Shown piece by piece: positions 54,175-63,802 of a DNA stretch of 64,000 nt. The DNA lies in the NCBI RefSeq assembly GCF_005116645.1, contig NZ_SWCM01000013.1, positions 1-64,000 of the forward strand, read 5' to 3'. Under the pieces are notes generated by a model that was given only the letters and a program-made list of their open reading frames with translations, did no database searches and was not told the DNA's origin. Positions within the stretch are counted from its first letter, which is position 1. Each line of letters opens with the position of its first letter. Origin of the DNA: Desulfopila sp. IMCC35006 (GTDB lineage Bacteria; Desulfobacterota; Desulfobulbia; Desulfobulbales; Desulfocapsaceae). Both the position numbers and the translations under genes were made by a program.

Positions 54175-56262
54175 TCACACATCCAGGGATAGGAATACAT
54201 CCACCACGTCTGGATCGAACATGGTTCCACGGTTTTCGCGCATAAAGGCCAGAACATTTTCCTTGAGCCACCCCTCACGATACGGACGCTGGCTGATCAG
54301 GGCATCGTACACATCAGCGACACAGAGAATCCTGGCACCGATAGCGATTTCTTCGCCTGAGAGTCCATCCGGGTAGCCTTTGCCATCAAAACGTTCGTGG
54401 TGTTGTATGATTAGTGGAATAATGTCCTTGTACACGTGGATCGGCTCAAGGATCTTTCCGCCGATGGCAGGATGCATTTTGATTGAGCCGTATTCTTCAT
54501 CGGTCAGTTTATCGGGTTTATCCAATACCGCGAGAGGTATACCGATTTTGCCGATATCGTGCAGCAATCCAGCCCGAAGCAATATTTCCAGCTGCTCCTT
54601 GTCCCAATTCATCGCTCGGCCAATTCTTGCCGCCAGGTCAGCGACGCGCTCCGAATGCCCCGCCGTCCACTTACTTTTCGCATCAACAGTGCGGGCCAGA
54701 GCCTCCACCGTTCCAAGGGACAGTCGTTCCAGGTTGGAAACCAGACGGGCGTTGGCCAGGGCTATGCCCAATTGATCAGCAAGCTGCCGCGCTTGACCTA
54801 TCTGCTCCATCGAATCCTGCCCTGCCGGAATGGTGAAGTCCAGGATTAGAGCACCGATGACATGCCGTTCCGAATTGAGCGGCAGAAACAAGAAGGAATC
54901 ACTGGTCGTTCGGTCCACCAGGAAACGGGGCAGGAAAGTATCCCGTTGCAAAACTCTGAACCGTTCTCCCGAGAAAAGCACTTCCTGTTCTTCCTTGCTT
55001 AATTGCACATATTCTTCATCGAGATCATTGTGGTGACTCCCTTCAAGAATGGTCAATCGCATCCGGTTCAGATCCTCCGGTGTGCGTTGCGCAAGTATGA
55101 TCAACCGGTCGGAAAAAAATTCCGAAATCATGCGCAGCGACCGGGGAATAATCACCGACGAATCCAGGCTTGAAAGGATAGATCGGTCGATCTCGTCAAT
55201 AAGAGCCAGGGTGTTGAACTGTTTGTTCAATTGGCTGGTCATGGTGTTAAAGCTTTCGGCCAGTTGTTCGAATTCATCACCGCTGGTGATCTCAACCCGA
55301 CTGTTGAAATCCTTTTTCCCCACTCGTTCGGTGCCCTGTCGCAACATTTCCAGGGGGTTTAATGTTTTCCGAATGAAAAACAGCGAAAGCAAAAGGATGC
55401 TCCAGAAAGAGAGTAAAATTATCAGGGGGAAAGTTCGTTTGAACCCAAGCATGGCACGCAGCATATTGGAACGCGTGCCACTGAGAATGATGGTCCATGT
55501 CTGACCGTTAAAACGGGAATTAAGGAACAACGGCCAGCCGCTGGCCATGTACCTTTCTCCATCAATTGCGTAGTCGAAACGCAAGTAATTGCTGGTTGCT
55601 GAATGGTTGGCCGTGGCTGGCAACGTAGCACCAGGTGAGATCTGTGTTGCGGTAATCAGCTGACCGGTCCCATCATAAATGGCCAGTTCAGTCATGGAAG
55701 GCAGCACGTCATTGACCCCAACTCCCCATAAAATAGAGGATTCGGGTTGAGCGACAAGAAGCCCCTGGCTGCCAACGGCTGTAAACGGAACAAGAAGATA
55801 CACCGCCTTGCCTGGGCTTTTTGTTTTACTCGTGTAAAGAGTGGGTTTTCCCTGTTGCTGAAGCAGTTGATCAAAGAGATCAAAATCCGGCTCCAAGTCT
55901 ATGACGCCGGAGAGCGTTGTCAGACCGGATCCCGCCTTATACAGGCCCAGACCAACAAACATTGTCGTTACCTGCTCGCGGAGCACGTCAGGGATGCCAT
56001 TCGTGCTTTGACCGCCAGCAGTCAGGTATGAGGCATAAAATTGGATGAGATTGTCCATAAGGATGAGACGATCCATCAGAGCCATACCATATACGTTACA
56101 GTCGTTTTCCATGCGGAGCGTAGTCTGTTCGTAGAGCTGATTTTCGACCCTATAATAGGAATACACAACAGAAATGGTTAAGGGCAAAAACGCGCATCCA
56201 AGGAACAAGACAAAAAAACGGCGGGCAATTCTGCTTTTGAAAAAGGAGATTCCGATCTGCAT
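54175..56262 (-). CDS. Membrane HD-GYP phosphodiesterase with Cache-like sensor, HAMP and GAF
   Basis: A 695-residue c-di-GMP phosphodiesterase. An N-terminal membrane helix (FFVLFLGCAFLPLTISVVY) and a second one near residue 280 bracket a periplasmic Cache-like sensor. A HAMP linker (TLNPLEMLRQGTERVG), a GAF-like domain, then HD-GYP (RAGLLHDIGKIGIP, HHERFDGKGYPDGL, VADVYDALISQRPYR) follow. Catalytic residues are complete. It lies upstream of the ankyrin lipoprotein gene and downstream of the pseudopilin gene, all on the minus strand. Confidence 0.93.
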   Translation of the reverse strand: MQIGISFFKSRIARRFFVLFLGCAFLPLTISVVYSYYRVENQLYEQTTLRMENDCNVYGMALMDRLILMDNLIQFYASYLTAGGQSTNGIPDVLREQVTTMFVGLGLYKAGSGLTTLSGVIDLEPDFDLFDQLLQQQGKPTLYTSKTKSPGKAVYLLVPFTAVGSQGLLVAQPESSILWGVGVNDVLPSMTELAIYDGTGQLITATQISPGATLPATANHSATSNYLRFDYAIDGERYMASGWPLFLNSRFNGQTWTIILSGTRSNMLRAMLGFKRTFPLIILLSFWSILLLSLFFIRKTLNPLEMLRQGTERVGKKDFNSRVEITSGDEFEQLAESFNTMTSQLNKQFNTLALIDEIDRSILSSLDSSVIIPRSLRMISEFFSDRLIILAQRTPEDLNRMRLTILEGSHHNDLDEEYVQLSKEEQEVLFSGERFRVLQRDTFLPRFLVDRTTSDSFLFLPLNSERHVIGALILDFTIPAGQDSMEQIGQARQLADQLGIALANARLVSNLERLSLGTVEALARTVDAKSKWTAGHSERVADLAARIGRAMNWDKEQLEILLRAGLLHDIGKIGIPLAVLDKPDKLTDEEYGSIKMHPAIGGKILEPIHVYKDIIPLIIQHHERFDGKGYPDGLSGEEIAIGARILCVADVYDALISQRPYREGWLKENVLAFMRENRGTMFDPDVVDVFLSLDV

Positions 56263-56267
56263 AATTT

Positions 56268-56732
56268 TCAGTAGTCTGCAACGAGTCCCAAAAAGGCACC
56301 ATCATTTGCACGGACGATATCATCTTGACTGGCTTTGGCGGTGAAAGGGGCAACGCTCTTGCCATCCTTCCCCACAGAATAAAGATCAAAATCGGTGTTC
56401 ACCGGATGCAATGCTTTGTTTTTACGGATCTTTACCCCTTTGGGTACATTATCGATTGGATAATACACATAGGCATTGCCCCAGGGATCGACAGGGTTGC
56501 CCAGTCCCGCCTCAATCAGGGTATTGGGAAAACGGTTATTATACGCCTTAAAGGCGTAGGCGGCAGTTTCAATCCTTTTGAAGTCGGCAATAACACCAGC
56601 AATTACAGCCCGTTCTCTATAACTGATGTAATTGGGGGTGGCGATGGCGGCCAAGGTTCCGATAATGGCGATAGAGACCATTATTTCAATAAGTGTAAAG
56701 CCATTTACTCCGATCTTTTTCAATACTTTCAA
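56268..56732 (-). CDS. Type IV pilin or type II secretion pseudopilin
   Basis: A 154-residue prepilin. The class III leader ends in G-FTLIE with the conserved Glu at +5 and is followed by the hydrophobic helix IMVSIAIIGTLAAIATPNYI. The C-terminal part contains GNPVDPWGNAYVYYP and FDLYSVGKDGKS, the calcium-loop-like end typical of GspG. It stands alone, without assembly genes in the window. It ends 6 bases before the HD-GYP gene. Confidence 0.85.
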   Translation of the reverse strand: MKVLKKIGVNGFTLIEIMVSIAIIGTLAAIATPNYISYRERAVIAGVIADFKRIETAAYAFKAYNNRFPNTLIEAGLGNPVDPWGNAYVYYPIDNVPKGVKIRKNKALHPVNTDFDLYSVGKDGKSVAPFTAKASQDDIVRANDGAFLGLVADY

Positions 56733-57176
56733 GATATTTATATTTTTTGGTGAGTTCCACTAAACCTCAGCTATATAGGAATATGAGGTGCCCCTTTCAC
56801 GGGACGTCATAAACCCATCCCTGGGGGCTTGACCGCACACATCCAGGCTGCGGAACAGTCGTGCAAAGGGGATCTCATATCCCTCTAAACCTTCTCAGCT
56901 GAACTTGAGTGGTCATCACAAATTTTTTAAGGCCCGTCGAGCGTGGCGAAACATGTAGGTGAAGTTCGGAATTATACCCGGTCGTTTATGATCGGGATCC
57001 TGCTCAATAGTTTTTCATAGCAATGTCATTAAGACATTGTGGCATAGTAAGTACATCACAACGACCTATTCAAGTAAAGGGTTTTTTAGATTTCCGCTCT
57101 TTTGACAGCGGCATGCGGCACCTGGAGCTACGCCCCAGAAGGAAAGCTCAAACTGGCACCGTCAGGAGCAGTGGCA
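56733..57176. other. Intergenic region with palindromic element family B
   Basis: No gene. The region contains the repeat at 56778-56883 and a downstream module (CAGCTGAACTTGAGTGGTCA-like, near 56898) also seen near 60893. A short plus-strand frame at 57023-57205 has no motif. Confidence 0.5.
56778..56883. repeat. Palindromic intergenic element, family B, copy 1
   Basis: Outer arms GGAATATGAG...CCCCTTT and AAAGGGGATCTCATATCC pair imperfectly over ~22 bases. The core CGGGACGTCATAAACCC-ATCCCTGGGGGCTT matches, in reverse orientation, the element at 60701-60804. It is flanked by CTAAACCT-CAGCT on both sides (56760-56773 and about 56884-56899, three extra bases in the latter). Confidence 0.6.
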
Positions 57177-58961
57177 TTATTGCTGCTGAGCCGATACTCG
57201 GATAGACCCTACTTTTTCACTTATGCCTTTTCGCAGAACTTCGCGATTATATGCGGAGATAACGCTGCGTCGCTTGAGCATGCCCAGAACCCATTGATTG
57301 TCCAGGGATTCAACAACGGGAATTTCTTCAATTCCTTTAATATCGAAAAGTTCCATTGCTGTGTAGAGAGTGTCATCGGGCGTCAGCATTATGATATCAC
57401 GGTGACAGATCGAACCTACCGTCTGCTCTGATCGGGCCTGGGAGTCACGGTGAATAATCTTTTTGACGTCGGTCATGGAGACTATTCCCGTCATTTTCCC
57501 TGACTCGTCGATGACCGGGAAGTAGAATCCGTCCTTGCTCTCACTGAAAGTCAACAGCAGCTGGTTAATATCTGCCTCTTCACTTATAAAATTAATATCT
57601 TCAGTTATTGCCAGACCGACTTTAAGTGACTTCATTATCGCCACTTCACGACCTTCGTGAATGTTAATGCCCTCTCGACTGAAATCGACGGTATCAATTG
57701 AGTCCTCATCGAGCTTGGTGGCCACAACCGTACCGATGATGGAGGCGAGCATGGCTGGCACGATGATCTTGTAATTCCCAGTCATCTCAAATAACAGGAA
57801 AATAGCCGTAAGGGGGGCATGGGTCGATGCTGCCAGGAAGGCCCCTATCCCGACCGATGCATAAGCACCTGGTCCCGCGGTTATATCGGGGAATAACCTG
57901 TGCACAAATGAGCCGAAACTGCCGCCTATCATCGTGCCAATAAAGAGGGCCGGCGCAAACAGTCCTCCCGCCCCGCCGGACCCCAGCGTTACTGCCGTTG
58001 CAAATATTTTCAGGAAAATTAGTGAGATCAGCAGGTTGTTCATCTCGCTACCGTAGAGTACTGCTTCGATGGCATGATACCCATCGCCCATAACCTGTGG
58101 GAACATTATGCCGATTGTACCGACGATGACGGCACCGGTTATCGGTTTTAACTGGTTGGGGATCTTAAGATTTCGGTAACAATCACGGATAGAGTAAAAA
58201 ACCCTGGTATGAAATACTGCGATAAAACCGGTGATCACGGCCAGTAACGCATAGAGAGGCAGCTCTATAAAGGGGTTAACGACATAGTATTGAGGGATTA
58301 CAAAAAGATTTGCTTCCCCAAAGTAGGATCGGGTGACCACGGTTGATATGGCTGAGGCGGTGATCAGGGCCGAAAAGGAGGATATTTCATAGGTGCCCAG
58401 CAGCACTATTTCCGCCGCAAAAAATACACCGGCTATTGGCGCATTGAACATACCGGCAATCCCGCCGGCACAACCGGCAGCGATATAGAGTTTCATCCTG
58501 TCTCCGGAGACATGAAAAAACTGACCCACCTGTGACCCCATCGCACCACCTATCTGGGCGATTGGTCCTTCGACCCCGGCAGAGTTACCCGTTCCTATGG
58601 TGAGGGCTGTGGAAACTATCTTTAAGAAGATGGTACGGCTGCGTATATATCCACCTTCCAGGTTTACTTTGCGGAGAAATTTCGTAAATCCGTAGCCATT
58701 CACTTCGCCGGGAAAAAGTAACGACAGAGGAATGAGGAGGATCATGCCAGTCACAGGGATGAGTGGCAGGAGGAGGAGGTGCAGACCACCATGGTCGATT
58801 CGTAACAATTCCTTTCCGCCTTTGAAGAAAAATTCCTCGACGAATTGAACAGTAATACGGAAAACAATATTGAGGACTCCGGAGATGAGGCCGATAAATG
58901 TGGCTACAGCAAGAAGACGCGTGTTGTCTCCAGGCAGGAGCCATCGGAGGTGTGATTTCAT
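57177..58961 (-). CDS. ClC-family chloride channel/antiporter with CBS domains
   Basis: About ten hydrophobic segments form a ClC membrane part. Selectivity-filter motifs are seen as GTGNSAGVEGPIAQIG (gating Glu kept, Arg replaced by Val), GSGGAGGLFAPALFIG and the GIGAFLA region. The C-terminal ~130 residues hold two CBS domains (FYFPVIDESGKMTGIVSMTDV; IEEIPVVESLDNQWVLGMLKR) that likely bind adenine nucleotides. ATG 58961 is chosen over GTG 58994, though neither has a good ribosome-binding site. The ion carried (chloride, fluoride or nitrate) is not certain. Confidence 0.92.
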   Translation of the reverse strand: MKSHLRWLLPGDNTRLLAVATFIGLISGVLNIVFRITVQFVEEFFFKGGKELLRIDHGGLHLLLLPLIPVTGMILLIPLSLLFPGEVNGYGFTKFLRKVNLEGGYIRSRTIFLKIVSTALTIGTGNSAGVEGPIAQIGGAMGSQVGQFFHVSGDRMKLYIAAGCAGGIAGMFNAPIAGVFFAAEIVLLGTYEISSFSALITASAISTVVTRSYFGEANLFVIPQYYVVNPFIELPLYALLAVITGFIAVFHTRVFYSIRDCYRNLKIPNQLKPITGAVIVGTIGIMFPQVMGDGYHAIEAVLYGSEMNNLLISLIFLKIFATAVTLGSGGAGGLFAPALFIGTMIGGSFGSFVHRLFPDITAGPGAYASVGIGAFLAASTHAPLTAIFLLFEMTGNYKIIVPAMLASIIGTVVATKLDEDSIDTVDFSREGINIHEGREVAIMKSLKVGLAITEDINFISEEADINQLLLTFSESKDGFYFPVIDESGKMTGIVSMTDVKKIIHRDSQARSEQTVGSICHRDIIMLTPDDTLYTAMELFDIKGIEEIPVVESLDNQWVLGMLKRRSVISAYNREVLRKGISEKVGSIRVSAQQQ

Positions 58962-59216
58962 GACAGCAACAGATATAAGGGCAGCACCAGACACGGCTCT
59001 GGCTGGAAGGATAGGAAATGGATGATTTGGGTTAAAATCAAGCTCAAATAATAGCGCAAGGATGCTTATATAACACCAGCACGATTATGATGAAAGACTT
59101 TTTACTCTTTTTGGTGAATCTCGACGCATTAAGACATGAGAAGAGGAGTAATGAGGTGGTCACATAAAAACGGACGCATTCTTTGCATACTACTTCATTG
59201 AGAAAAATCCGGCCGT

Positions 59217-59648
59217 TTAAGGCACAATCAGGACCGGGCAGTAAATCGTGTTGAGCACCTTATGCGTGACGCTGCCGAGGAACAGACCTGCAATATCTGA
59301 GTGGCCATGCGAGCCCATGATTATCAGGTCATACTCCCTGGATTGTGCCTGCCTGGCAAATACCTCGCCTGCTCTGCCGGCAATGGCTTCCAGGCGATAC
59401 GCCACGCCATTTTCCATAAAAATCATCTCCGCTTTATGGAGTATCTCTTCAGCAGTCTTTTTTCTGTTGGCTTTAATCCCCTCTATCAGAAAATCCGATA
59501 TCCCCGATAATTCCCAGTTTCCCGCATCATAGCAAGTAACAACAGTAACGTGCGCCTCTGAGAGTTTAGCCAGAGTGAGGGCATAATTGGCAGCATTCAG
59601 GGAGGGGGGAGAGTTGTCAAAAGGGAGAAGAATTTTTGCTATTTTCAT
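59217..59648 (-). CDS. Universal stress protein (UspA family)
   Basis: A 143-residue Usp domain: KILLPFDNSPPSLNAANYAL at the start and the nucleotide-binding IIMGSHGHSDIAGLFLGSVTHKVL. ATG 59648 is preceded by AGGAGG at six bases. It is a second, distinct copy, about 9 kb from the one at 49669. It lies alone between the ClC gene and the SagB-type gene. Confidence 0.92.
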   Translation of the reverse strand: MKIAKILLPFDNSPPSLNAANYALTLAKLSEAHVTVVTCYDAGNWELSGISDFLIEGIKANRKKTAEEILHKAEMIFMENGVAYRLEAIAGRAGEVFARQAQSREYDLIIMGSHGHSDIAGLFLGSVTHKVLNTIYCPVLIVP

Positions 59649-59903
59649 GAGCAACCTCCTGATCCAGGAATTTTGATGTCTGGCGGTGTTTCACATAAGA
59701 AACGAGCCGGCAGGAAACAGTATAATACCGCGCACGGCTTTATCAAAAAAATGGTTGAAAAATCACCTCGCTGAGCAAAAGGGTCGGGTTGCTTCCCGGC
59801 ACAGCTAAGGAGATGAGGACTGTTACAGAAATATGATTATATTTGGTAGAAGCTTTAAAAGCTGCACCAGACCAACCACCACAAAACAGCAGGGAATTAT
59901 TCT

Positions 59904-60659
59904 ATGGCAGACATCGACCTGTATCGCTATTTTTTAAAAGATAGTATCCGCAAGACCATCGATTTTCATGCGAGCGACCAGAGCAGAGGAGTACCCGCAC
60001 CCCCCCTGGAGGAACAGGTTGATCAAAAGCTGCCCCGTATCAGTCTGCCCGACAGAAAGTCCTGGCGTCCTGTTCTACAAGAAACTGACATCGTCGATGC
60101 TATTAGCAATCGGCGCAGCAGACGAAACTACAGTGACGCATACCTGAAAGTTGAAGAATTGGCATTTCTTCTCTGGACAACTCAGGGACCCAGGAATCCA
60201 GGGAATCAGACGCCTCATTTACGCACAGTCCCTTCAGCGGGAGCCAGACACAGTTTCGAGACGTACCTGTTCATCCACAGAGTGGAAAACATTGTCCCGG
60301 GTCTTTATCGCTATCTCCCCTTCTCCAATGAGCTTGTTTTAATGTACGCACTCGATGAGCAGAGCAAAAACAAGCTCTCCCGGGCTGTCTTTGGCCAGGG
60401 GTTTGTTGCAGGCAGTGCGGTGGTATTTGTCTGGACAACCGTGCCTTATCGCATGGAGTGGCGCTATCTGCAGGCGGCACATCGGGTCATCCTGCTCGAT
60501 GCAGGTCATGTCTGCCAAAATCTCTATCTGGCCTGCGAGGCGATTCACGCAGGCACCTGTGCCATTGCCGCCTACGACCAGGAAGCAATGGACGAGTTGC
60601 TCCAGGTAGACGGCAAGGAACAATTTACCCTTTACCTGGCGCCGGTTGGCAAATATTAA
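59904..60659 (+). CDS. SagB/ThcOx-type nitroreductase-like oxidoreductase
   Basis: An FMN-dependent oxidoreductase fold. SNRRSRRNYSD near residue 70 is the FMN phosphate-binding start, LRTVPSAGARHSFETYL and LDAGHVCQNLYLACEAIHAGTCAIAAYDQEAMDELL are typical of SagB dehydrogenases. In peptide systems these oxidise azolines, but no YcaO or precursor gene is near, so it is probably a stand-alone nitroreductase-like enzyme. The TAA overlaps the first copy of a 15-base direct repeat. Confidence 0.88.
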   Translation: MADIDLYRYFLKDSIRKTIDFHASDQSRGVPAPPLEEQVDQKLPRISLPDRKSWRPVLQETDIVDAISNRRSRRNYSDAYLKVEELAFLLWTTQGPRNPGNQTPHLRTVPSAGARHSFETYLFIHRVENIVPGLYRYLPFSNELVLMYALDEQSKNKLSRAVFGQGFVAGSAVVFVWTTVPYRMEWRYLQAAHRVILLDAGHVCQNLYLACEAIHAGTCAIAAYDQEAMDELLQVDGKEQFTLYLAPVGKY

Positions 60660-60851
60660 AGAATGTGATTGCCCCTGAAACCCAGCCTGCCGGAATGGAA
60701 GGGTGTGAGCTGTTCGTTTTTCGGGTCTCTGCAGCCATGGACGGCTGCAGCGAAGCCCCCAGGGATGGGTTTACGGCGTCCCGGGAAACGAACAGCTCAC
60801 ATCCTGGTTCACTAGCTGAACATTAGGGGTAATCAGATTAAAGAATGTGAT
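60655..60851. repeat. Direct-repeat-flanked palindromic element, family B, copy 2
   Basis: ATTAAAGAATGTGAT occurs at 60655-60669 and 60837-60851. Between them, arms 60701-60725 and 60780-60804 (GTGAGCTGTTCGTT / AACGAACAGCTCAC) pair, enclosing GCAGCC/GGCTGC and the conserved core shared with 56778-56883 on the opposite strand. This looks like an inserted or duplicated element. Confidence 0.6.
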
Positions 60852-61122
60852 GAACACTCGAGTACAGCTTCGAAGATCCAGAGGGATATAGCCGAATTTT
60901 AGTGGTCAGCACAGGAAAGAATGACTTCATGCCTGCCCATAGAGCAAGTTTTGATCAGAACTCCACCCTTTTGCTTCGTCTGGAGCCTCCTTTTGTTCCT
61001 GTAACGGTTACACAAATTATTCCCTCGGCATTTCCCTGAAAATGGGGTAATCAGGGACGGTTTTGTTCAATGTAAACATCATTATTCAATCCTTGATAAA
61101 ACAGCTTATTCAGAGGTTTTCA
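60660..61122. other. Intergenic region with palindromic element family B
   Basis: No gene. It holds the element at 60701-60804 between two exact 15-base direct repeats, plus a tail similar to sequence downstream of the copy at 56778. Confidence 0.5.
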
Positions 61123-62463
61123 ATGCACGGCTTACAAAAGAAATATGGGATTTGGACGGCAACCGCGATGGTTATCGGTATCGTCATAGGGTCTGGGGTT
61201 TTTTTCAAGGCGGATGACGTCCTGGCTGCCTCCGGCGGGAGATTGCCGATTGCCCTGCTCGCCTGGCTTATCGGTGGGGCGATTATGGTCGTCACCGCCT
61301 TTGTTTTTTCCAAAATTGCGACCCGGATTGAGAAGGTAAACGGGGTGGTCGATTACTTTGAAGAGGCCTATGGCTGGCGTGCCGGATATCTGGTTGCCTG
61401 GTTTATGACCTTTATCTATTATCCCACACTGGTGGCGGTTCTGGCCTGGGTTTCTGCCAACTACACCACGGGGCTGCTCGGCCTTGAGCACGGGGTCTGG
61501 CTGATAGCTTCGATCTATCTGGTCTTTTTCTTCCTGTTGAACTGCTATTCGCCGATACTGGCCGGAAGATGGCAGGTTTCGGCAACCGTCATCAAGCTTA
61601 TTCCGCTTGGTCTCGTTGCCGTTGTGGGTCTTGTCACCGGTTTATTGAACGGGCAGACTCTTTCCAGTTTTACCAATGCCGCCAAAACGGTATCCAGCGG
61701 CGGAGGACTGGCCGTCGCCACCCTGGCCACCGCCTTTGCCTATGAAGGCTGGATTATCGCCACCTCGATAAATGCCGAGCTCAAGGATGCCAAGCGTACC
61801 CTGCCAAAAGCGCTCTTTTTCGGCTCAACAGCTGTGGTCATTATCTACATGCTTTACTATCTGGGAATTTCCGGGGTGCTTTCCAATGAGCAGGTGCTGG
61901 CTGCAGGAAATGATGCCCCGGTTCAGGTTATTTCTCTGATTTTCGGCCGGATGGGCGGAACACTGCTGACAGTCTTTGTCATTATTTCCTGCCTTGGCAC
62001 CCTGAACGGGCTGATTATGGGGGCATCGCGCGGAATGTTCGCCATCGCTTCTCGAGGTCTGGGGCCGTATGCGGATTTTTTTGCGACAATCGATCCAAAA
62101 ACCAACAGCACCAAAAATTCTGCAATCCTTGGGTTTATCCTTTCCGCGTTCTGGCTGCTGGTCTGGTATGGGAACTTCGCCGGCTGGTTCGGCAAATTCA
62201 TGGATATTTCTGAACTGCCTATCGCTTTTCTCTACGTGATCTACATCTCACTTTATGTATGGGTCATGAAAAAATTCAGTGAGGCCGGCCCCATCACCAG
62301 GTTTGGAGCGCCACTCTTTGCCGGAGCGGGCTCACTGTATATTATCTGGGGAGCCATTCAGAAAGATATGTTCCTCCATTTTTTTGTGCTGACGCTGATA
62401 ATTCTGTCAGCAAGCCTGCCCTTTATGCACCGAAAAAAAATACGGGTGCACTGGCATAGCTGA
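61123..62463 (+). CDS. Amino acid permease (APC superfamily)
   Basis: A 446-residue transporter with about 12 transmembrane segments. The unwound-helix motif MVIGIVIGSGVFFKADDV and the later AFAYEGWIIATSINAELKDAKRTLP are typical of LAT-like APC members. The substrate is unknown. ATG 61123 is preferred because AGAGG lies six bases upstream. It converges on minE; an imperfect hairpin follows the stop. Confidence 0.9.
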   Translation: MHGLQKKYGIWTATAMVIGIVIGSGVFFKADDVLAASGGRLPIALLAWLIGGAIMVVTAFVFSKIATRIEKVNGVVDYFEEAYGWRAGYLVAWFMTFIYYPTLVAVLAWVSANYTTGLLGLEHGVWLIASIYLVFFFLLNCYSPILAGRWQVSATVIKLIPLGLVAVVGLVTGLLNGQTLSSFTNAAKTVSSGGGLAVATLATAFAYEGWIIATSINAELKDAKRTLPKALFFGSTAVVIIYMLYYLGISGVLSNEQVLAAGNDAPVQVISLIFGRMGGTLLTVFVIISCLGTLNGLIMGASRGMFAIASRGLGPYADFFATIDPKTNSTKNSAILGFILSAFWLLVWYGNFAGWFGKFMDISELPIAFLYVIYISLYVWVMKKFSEAGPITRFGAPLFAGAGSLYIIWGAIQKDMFLHFFVLTLIILSASLPFMHRKKIRVHWHS

Positions 62464-62472
62464 TGTGTGCAG

Positions 62473-62520
62473 CCCGGACAAAGGGTATGTCTGCTGTCCG
62501 CAGGCACATCCTTTGTCGGG
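62473..62520 (+). terminator. Hairpin after the permease gene
   Basis: CCCGGACAAAGG pairs with CCTTTGTCGGG, with one bulge, around an inner GTATGTC/GCACAT and TGTCC/GGAC-type stem. It lies 10 bases past the stop and could serve both convergent genes. No T-run follows. Confidence 0.5.
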
Positions 62521-62608
62521 CGATTTCCCCTTCTGCCAACACCAGGCTGCGATGAATTGCCGTCCAAAAAACACTTCTGTTACCCGCAGCTGAACAAATA
62601 CCGGGAAT

Positions 62609-62902
62609 CTACTCCAGACCTGTTCGCCCGGGAGCCTGCATCGCTGCTCCCGGATCGGCAAGTGAGATATTTAGCTCCAGTACCTCGCAGTCATCTTTTC
62701 GATCCAGTGACAGTCTGATCTGATCTTCGTCGATCTGAATATATTTTCTCACCACCTCGAGAATATCTTGCTGGAGGCGAGGCAGAAAATCCGGCGTGGA
62801 CGCGCGTCTTCGCTCATGGGAAACGATGATCTGGAGGCGCTCTTTGGCAACGGAGGCAGAGTCTGATAGTCTGGATCGGAATAAAAAATCGAAAAATTTC
62901 AT
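62609..62902 (-). CDS. minE: Cell division topological specificity factor MinE
   Basis: A 97-residue MinE. The start MKFFDFLFRSRLSDSASVAKERLQIIVSHER contains the membrane-targeting and MinD-contacting segments, followed by LPRLQQDILEVVRKY in the dimerisation part. ATG 62902 lies 4 bases after the minD stop. It drives MinD off the membrane to set up oscillation. Confidence 0.95.
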   Translation of the reverse strand: MKFFDFLFRSRLSDSASVAKERLQIIVSHERRRASTPDFLPRLQQDILEVVRKYIQIDEDQIRLSLDRKDDCEVLELNISLADPGAAMQAPGRTGLE

Positions 62903-62906
62903 ATTA

Positions 62907-63758
62907 TTAAGTTCTAAATAAGCGGGAAAAAATACTTCTTCTGGGGGCATCCAGGAAACGGAAAGGACGTTCCTGACCAAGGAATCTGTCTACCATATCG
63001 AAATACGCCTCGCCTGCATCGCTCTCTTCTTCGGTAAGTGTGACCGGTATCCCCGAATTGGATGCGGCAAGTACCCATTTGGACTCGGGCACAACGCCAA
63101 GAAAAGGTATTGCCAGAATCTCGTGAATATCGTCGGCACTGAGCATATCGCCCTTATCGACCCGGAGCGGATCATAGCGGGTAATCACCAGATGCTCTTT
63201 TACCGGTTCAAGATCCTGCTCTGCGCGGCGGGTTTTGCTCGCCAGCATGCCGATGATTCGGTCCGAATCGCGCACCGAGGATATTTCAGGATTGGTAACC
63301 ACCAAGGCCTCATCGGCAAAATACATTGCGGTCATCGCCCCTTTTTCAATACCTGCGGGAGAATCGCACACAATGAAGTCAAAGCTCTGCTGCAATGTTG
63401 CAATCACCTCACCGACACCGTCCATTGAAAGAGCGTCTTTGTCGCGGGTTTGCGAGGCAGGCAGGATGAAGAGGTTGCTCACCCGTTTGTCTTTGATCAG
63501 TGCCTGGTTAAGCGAACCTTCACCATGAATGACGTTGAGCAGATCGTAAACCACCCTTCGCTCACAACCCATGATCAGGTCGAGGTTTCGTAAACCGACA
63601 TCGAAATCAATGACAACTGTCTTATAACCGCGTACAGCCAGTCCCGCTGCAAAGGCGGCGCTGGTGGTTGTTTTTCCCACTCCGCCTTTACCGGAGGTAA
63701 CCACTATCACTCTGGCTGATTTCTGTTCTGATTCTTCTGTAAGATTTTGTTCAATCAT
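62907..63758 (-). CDS. minD: Septum site-determining ATPase MinD
   Basis: A 283-residue ParA/MinD ATPase. Deviant Walker A KGGVGKTT, the FDVGLRNLD and DSPAGIEKGA switch segments, and a C-terminal amphipathic membrane helix (PRRSIFSRLFR) are present. ATG 63758 gives the family start. It lies between minC and minE in the usual order. Confidence 0.96.
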   Translation of the reverse strand: MIEQNLTEESEQKSARVIVVTSGKGGVGKTTTSAAFAAGLAVRGYKTVVIDFDVGLRNLDLIMGCERRVVYDLLNVIHGEGSLNQALIKDKRVSNLFILPASQTRDKDALSMDGVGEVIATLQQSFDFIVCDSPAGIEKGAMTAMYFADEALVVTNPEISSVRDSDRIIGMLASKTRRAEQDLEPVKEHLVITRYDPLRVDKGDMLSADDIHEILAIPFLGVVPESKWVLAASNSGIPVTLTEEESDAGEAYFDMVDRFLGQERPFRFLDAPRRSIFSRLFRT

Positions 63759-63802
63759 AATTATGAAAGATGACAAGGGGTTGAACTATTAATAAAACTC
63801 GT

